A DNA stretch of 64,000 bases, from positions 89,057 through 153,056 of the forward strand of contig JAFYGE010000023.1 of the NCBI GenBank assembly GCA_017543335.1, written 5' to 3'. The notes under the pieces were generated by a model. The model made no database searches. It had not been told where the DNA came from and worked only from the letters and a program-made list of their open reading frames with translations. Positions 61,237 through 64,000 of the stretch are shown here, in pieces (the stretch's first letter is position 1; every line of letters starts with the position of its first letter). The position numbers and the translations under genes were made by a program. Source of the DNA: Ruminococcus sp. Its GTDB lineage: Bacteria > Bacillota > Clostridia > Oscillospirales > Ruminococcaceae.

Positions 61237-63834
61237 ATGAATGCAGAAAAATTAACTAAGAGATCGCTTGATGCCGTCCGAAAGGCTCAGAGCATCGCCG
61301 TGATGCAGTCAAACAGCGTTATCGAACCTATCCACATTCTCGCCGGTCTTCTGAAACAGGAAAACGGACTTATCCCTCAACTGCTCAGAAAAATGAATAT
61401 CGATGCCGATATTTTTGAAACCGAAACAGATAAAAAAATAAATATGCTCCCAAAGGTAACAGGCAGCGGAAGAAGCAGCAATTTAGGCATTTCTGCCGAG
61501 GCTGACCGTATCCTCACATCTGCTGAAACTATCGCTTCCGATATGAAGGACGAGTTCGTTTCTGTTGAGCATATCATGCTCTCGCTCATCGCTTCAAAAG
61601 ACAGGGACGTTTCTCAGCTCATGAGCGTTTTCAATATCGACCGTGAGAAATTTTTAAGTGCTCTTATGTCTGTAAGAGGAAACGCTCGTGTGACCAGCGA
61701 AAATCCGGAGGATACTTACGATGTGCTCGCAAAATACGGTCAGGAGCTTGTTGGGCTTGCAAGAAGAAATAAGCTCGACCCTGTTATCGGCAGAGACAGC
61801 GAAATAAGAAACGTCATCCGCATACTTTCAAGAAAAACTAAAAATAATCCGGTACTCATCGGTGAACCGGGTGTTGGTAAGACCGCTATCGCTGAGGGAC
61901 TTGCTCTGCGTATCGTTGCCGGTGACGTACCGGACAGCCTTAAAGACCGCAAAGTGTTCTCACTCGATATGGGTGCTCTCGTTGCCGGAGCTAAGTACAG
62001 AGGCGAATTTGAGGAGCGTCTGAAAGCAGTACTCAACGAGATAAAAAACAGCAACGGTCAGATACTTCTCTTCATCGACGAGCTCCACACAATAGTCGGT
62101 GCCGGTAAGACTGACGGTGCTATGGATGCCGGAAATCTCCTTAAACCTATGCTCGCAAGAGGCGAACTCCACTGTATAGGTGCTACTACACTCAACGAGT
62201 ATCGTCAGTACATCGAAAAAGACCCGGCTCTCGAAAGACGTTTCCAGCCTGTAATGGTCGACGAGCCTTCTGTTGAAGATACCATTTCTATCCTCAGAGG
62301 TCTTAAAGAAAGATATGAAGTATTCCATGGCGTTAAAATTCATGATAACGCTCTAATATCTGCTGCCGTACTCTCAAACCGCTATATCACCGACCGTTTC
62401 CTCCCTGATAAGGCTATCGACCTCATTGACGAAGCCTGTGCTACTATAAGAACTGAAATGGACTCTATGCCTACTGAGCTCGATGTTATTTCACGTAAAA
62501 TAGTACAGCTCGAAATCGAGGAGGCTGCACTCAAAAAAGAAAGCGATAACATCTCAAAGGAACATCTTGAAGAAATACAGAAAGAACTCTCAGAGCTGCG
62601 TGAGAAATTTAACGCTATGAAAGCTAAGTGGGAGAACGAAAAGAACGATATATCCGCTGTTCAGAAGCTCCGTGAGGACATCGAAAATGTCGGCGGTGAG
62701 ATCGAAAAGGCTGAGCGTGAATATGACCTCAACAAAGCCGCAGAGCTGAAATACGGCAAACTCCCTCAGCTTCAGAAAAAGCTTGAAGAACTTGAACAGC
62801 AGGCAGAAAAAGACCTCAGCGGCGAAAGACTTCTCCGTGACAAGGTAACAGAAGAAGAAATAGCTAAGATAGTCTGCCGCTGGACAGGCATCCCGGTTTC
62901 AAAGCTCATGGAGGGCGAAAAAGAAAAGATAATGGGACTCGAAAACCTGCTCCATAAGCGTGTTATCGGTCAGGACGAAGCCGTTACAAGAGTTAGCGAG
63001 GCTATACTCCGCTCCCGTGCAGGTATACAGGACCCTGACAGACCTATCGGTTCATTCCTTTTCCTCGGTCCTACCGGTGTTGGTAAAACCGAACTCGCAA
63101 AAGCTCTATCTGAAATACTCTTCGATGACGAGCGTAACATCATACGTATCGATATGAGCGAATATATGGAGAAATTCAGCGTAAGCCGTCTTATTGGAGC
63201 TCCTCCAGGATATGTGGGATACGACGAGGGCGGTCAGCTCACAGAAGCAGTCCGCAGAAAACCTTATTCAGTTGTACTATTTGACGAGATCGAAAAAGCT
63301 CACCCTGATGTATTCAATATACTCCTTCAGGTACTCGATGACGGTCGTATCACAGACTCTCAGGGACGTACTGTAGATTTCAAGAATACTATCATTATCC
63401 TCACTTCAAATCTCGGCTCTCCTTATATTCTCGACGGTATTGATGCAAACGGCGAAATAACTGACGATGCACGCTCCAAAGTAGATGCTCTGCTCAAACA
63501 GCAGTTCCGTCCGGAGTTCCTTAATCGTCTTGATGAGATAATCTTCTACAAGCCTCTTGCAAAAACTGAGATAATCAAGATAGTCGATCTCATGCTCGCC
63601 GACCTCCAGAAACGTCTTGACGATAAGCATATCCGTATAAATGTCAGCGATGAAGCTAAAAATTATATCGTTGAATGCGGCTATGACCCGAACTTCGGTG
63701 CAAGACCTCTCAGAAGATTCATCCAGAGCAAGATAGAAACTCTCGCTGCACGTAAAATTATCAGCAGCGACCTCTCCGCAGGTGATACTATCGATATTGA
63801 TATCGATGAGAATGGCTGCCTTTATGCGGAATAA
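61237..63834 (+). CDS. clpB: ATP-dependent disaggregase ClpB
   Basis: 865 residues. ClpB with DnaK rescues aggregated proteins after stress. N-terminal double repeat domain (about 1-145), first AAA+ domain with Walker A GEPGVGKT near 209 and Walker B FIDELHT, the long middle coiled coil (about 400-525) that distinguishes ClpB from ClpC, and the second AAA+ with GPTGVGKT near 610 and [13 protein letters not shown]. There is no ClpP-binding loop evident. Ribosome site AAGGAGG precedes ATG. I saw no CIRCE element upstream. Confidence 0.94.
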   Translation: MNAEKLTKRSLDAVRKAQSIAVMQSNSVIEPIHILAGLLKQENGLIPQLLRKMNIDADIFETETDKKINMLPKVTGSGRSSNLGISAEADRILTSAETIASDMKDEFVSVEHIMLSLIASKDRDVSQLMSVFNIDREKFLSALMSVRGNARVTSENPEDTYDVLAKYGQELVGLARRNKLDPVIGRDSEIRNVIRILSRKTKNNPVLIGEPGVGKTAIAEGLALRIVAGDVPDSLKDRKVFSLDMGALVAGAKYRGEFEERLKAVLNEIKNSNGQILLFIDELHTIVGAGKTDGAMDAGNLLKPMLARGELHCIGATTLNEYRQYIEKDPALERRFQPVMVDEPSVEDTISILRGLKERYEVFHGVKIHDNALISAAVLSNRYITDRFLPDKAIDLIDEACATIRTEMDSMPTELDVISRKIVQLEIEEAALKKESDNISKEHLEEIQKELSELREKFNAMKAKWENEKNDISAVQKLREDIENVGGEIEKAEREYDLNKAAELKYGKLPQLQKKLEELEQQAEKDLSGERLLRDKVTEEEIAKIVCRWTGIPVSKLMEGEKEKIMGLENLLHKRVIGQDEAVTRVSEAILRSRAGIQDPDRPIGSFLFLGPTGVGKTELAKALSEILFDDERNIIRIDMSEYMEKFSVSRLIGAPPGYVGYDEGGQLTEAVRRKPYSVVLFDEIEKAHPDVFNILLQVLDDGRITDSQGRTVDFKNTIIILTSNLGSPYILDGIDANGEITDDARSKVDALLKQQFRPEFLNRLDEIIFYKPLAKTEIIKIVDLMLADLQKRLDDKHIRINVSDEAKNYIVECGYDPNFGARPLRRFIQSKIETLAARKIISSDLSAGDTIDIDIDENGCLYAE

Positions 63835-63849
63835 GTCGTATATATAAGT

Positions 63850-63945
63850 AATGTGTCCGCAATAACCGCCAACAGGCGGTTATTGCCCCGAACTTCGTTC
63901 GGGGAGCACAAATTCCTTATAAAACAGGAATTTGTGCATCACATT
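63850..63945. repeat. Cloverleaf-like cluster of perfect hairpins after clpB
   Basis: Three perfect hairpins in a row: CAATAACCGCC-AACA-GGCGGTTATTG (63860-63885), CCCCGAAC-TTC-GTTCGGGG (63886-63904) and GCACAAATTCCT-8-AGGAATTTGTGC (63906-63937), enclosed by AATGTG (63850-63855) and CACATT (63940-63945). A weaker hairpin TTTTGCCC/GGACAAAA follows (63964-63983). No T-run directly follows, so it is not a simple terminator. Confidence 0.8.
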
Positions 63946-64000
63946 TCTTTATGTCAAGCTCATTTTGCCCTAAAGGACAAAACAAAGTGCAAGAAAAAAT

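Overview
The window looks like chromosomal DNA of a cellulosome-forming Ruminococcus (Oscillospiraceae, Bacillota), close to R. flavefaciens or R. albus. The main evidence is a secreted xylanase/esterase (41217-45137) with GH11, CBM22, GH10, dockerin, CBM22 and CE4 modules and a Ruminococcus-style dockerin. Other support comes from moderate-to-low G+C, sigma-A promoters with near-perfect TTGACA-17-TATAAT spacing, many TTG and GTG starts behind strong GGAGG sites, Thr-rich extracytoplasmic linkers and Firmicutes-type gene order. No phage, IS element, rRNA operon or CRISPR array was seen.

Layout. 1-7300: a divergent gene fragment, a YkpA/YbiT-type ABC-F protein, a zinc-ribbon membrane protein, a TraB/GumN lipoprotein, YfhO, a Nudix hydrolase and SpoVG. 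7.5-19 kb: cell wall, division and shape block: murC-lexA, zapA-U32 peptidase-dut-DUF4321, mreBCD-PBP2, then a SpoIIQ-like M23 protein. A nested hairpin region (17821-18179) lies between PBP2 and the M23 gene. 19-28 kb: Sfp-type transferase, membrane HD-GYP protein, VanZ-like protein, degenerate ROK regulator, AEC transporter and further membrane proteins. 28-31 kb: a Zur-type zinc-uptake operon (fur-znuA-znuC-znuB) with a clear operator at its start site.

31-37.5 kb: lipoproteins, an SNF symporter and a four-gene operon (lipoprotein, YjbR-EVE fusion, response regulator, histidine kinase), then an M50 protease pair. 37.6-40 kb and 56.2-58.4 kb hold two similar pairs of ECF sigma factor and membrane-anchored partner. 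40-45 kb: AraC regulator and the cellulosomal xylanase. 45.5-52.4 kb: hflX, hslO, a methyltransferase, a lipoprotein and secA. 52.5-53.4 kb: an AT-rich HEPN-domain gene behind a degenerate tRNA-like sequence with a perfect promoter. 53.5-56 kb: a Zn/Cd P-type ATPase with two metal-binding domains and a His-rich linker. 58.6-64 kb: a DUF4353 carbohydrate-binding lipoprotein, a candidate non-coding RNA, an RHH protein and clpB, ending in a cluster of hairpins.

The strongest candidates for something undescribed are the tRNA-like/HEPN unit (52543-53426), the promoter-bounded RNA with a C-rich loop (60209-60348), and the terminator-like stem split by a hairpin-rich insert (17821-18179). Zinc is a recurring theme: uptake under Zur-type control and export under a palindromic operator lie 25 kb apart. 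All identifications come from reading the sequence; no database search was run.
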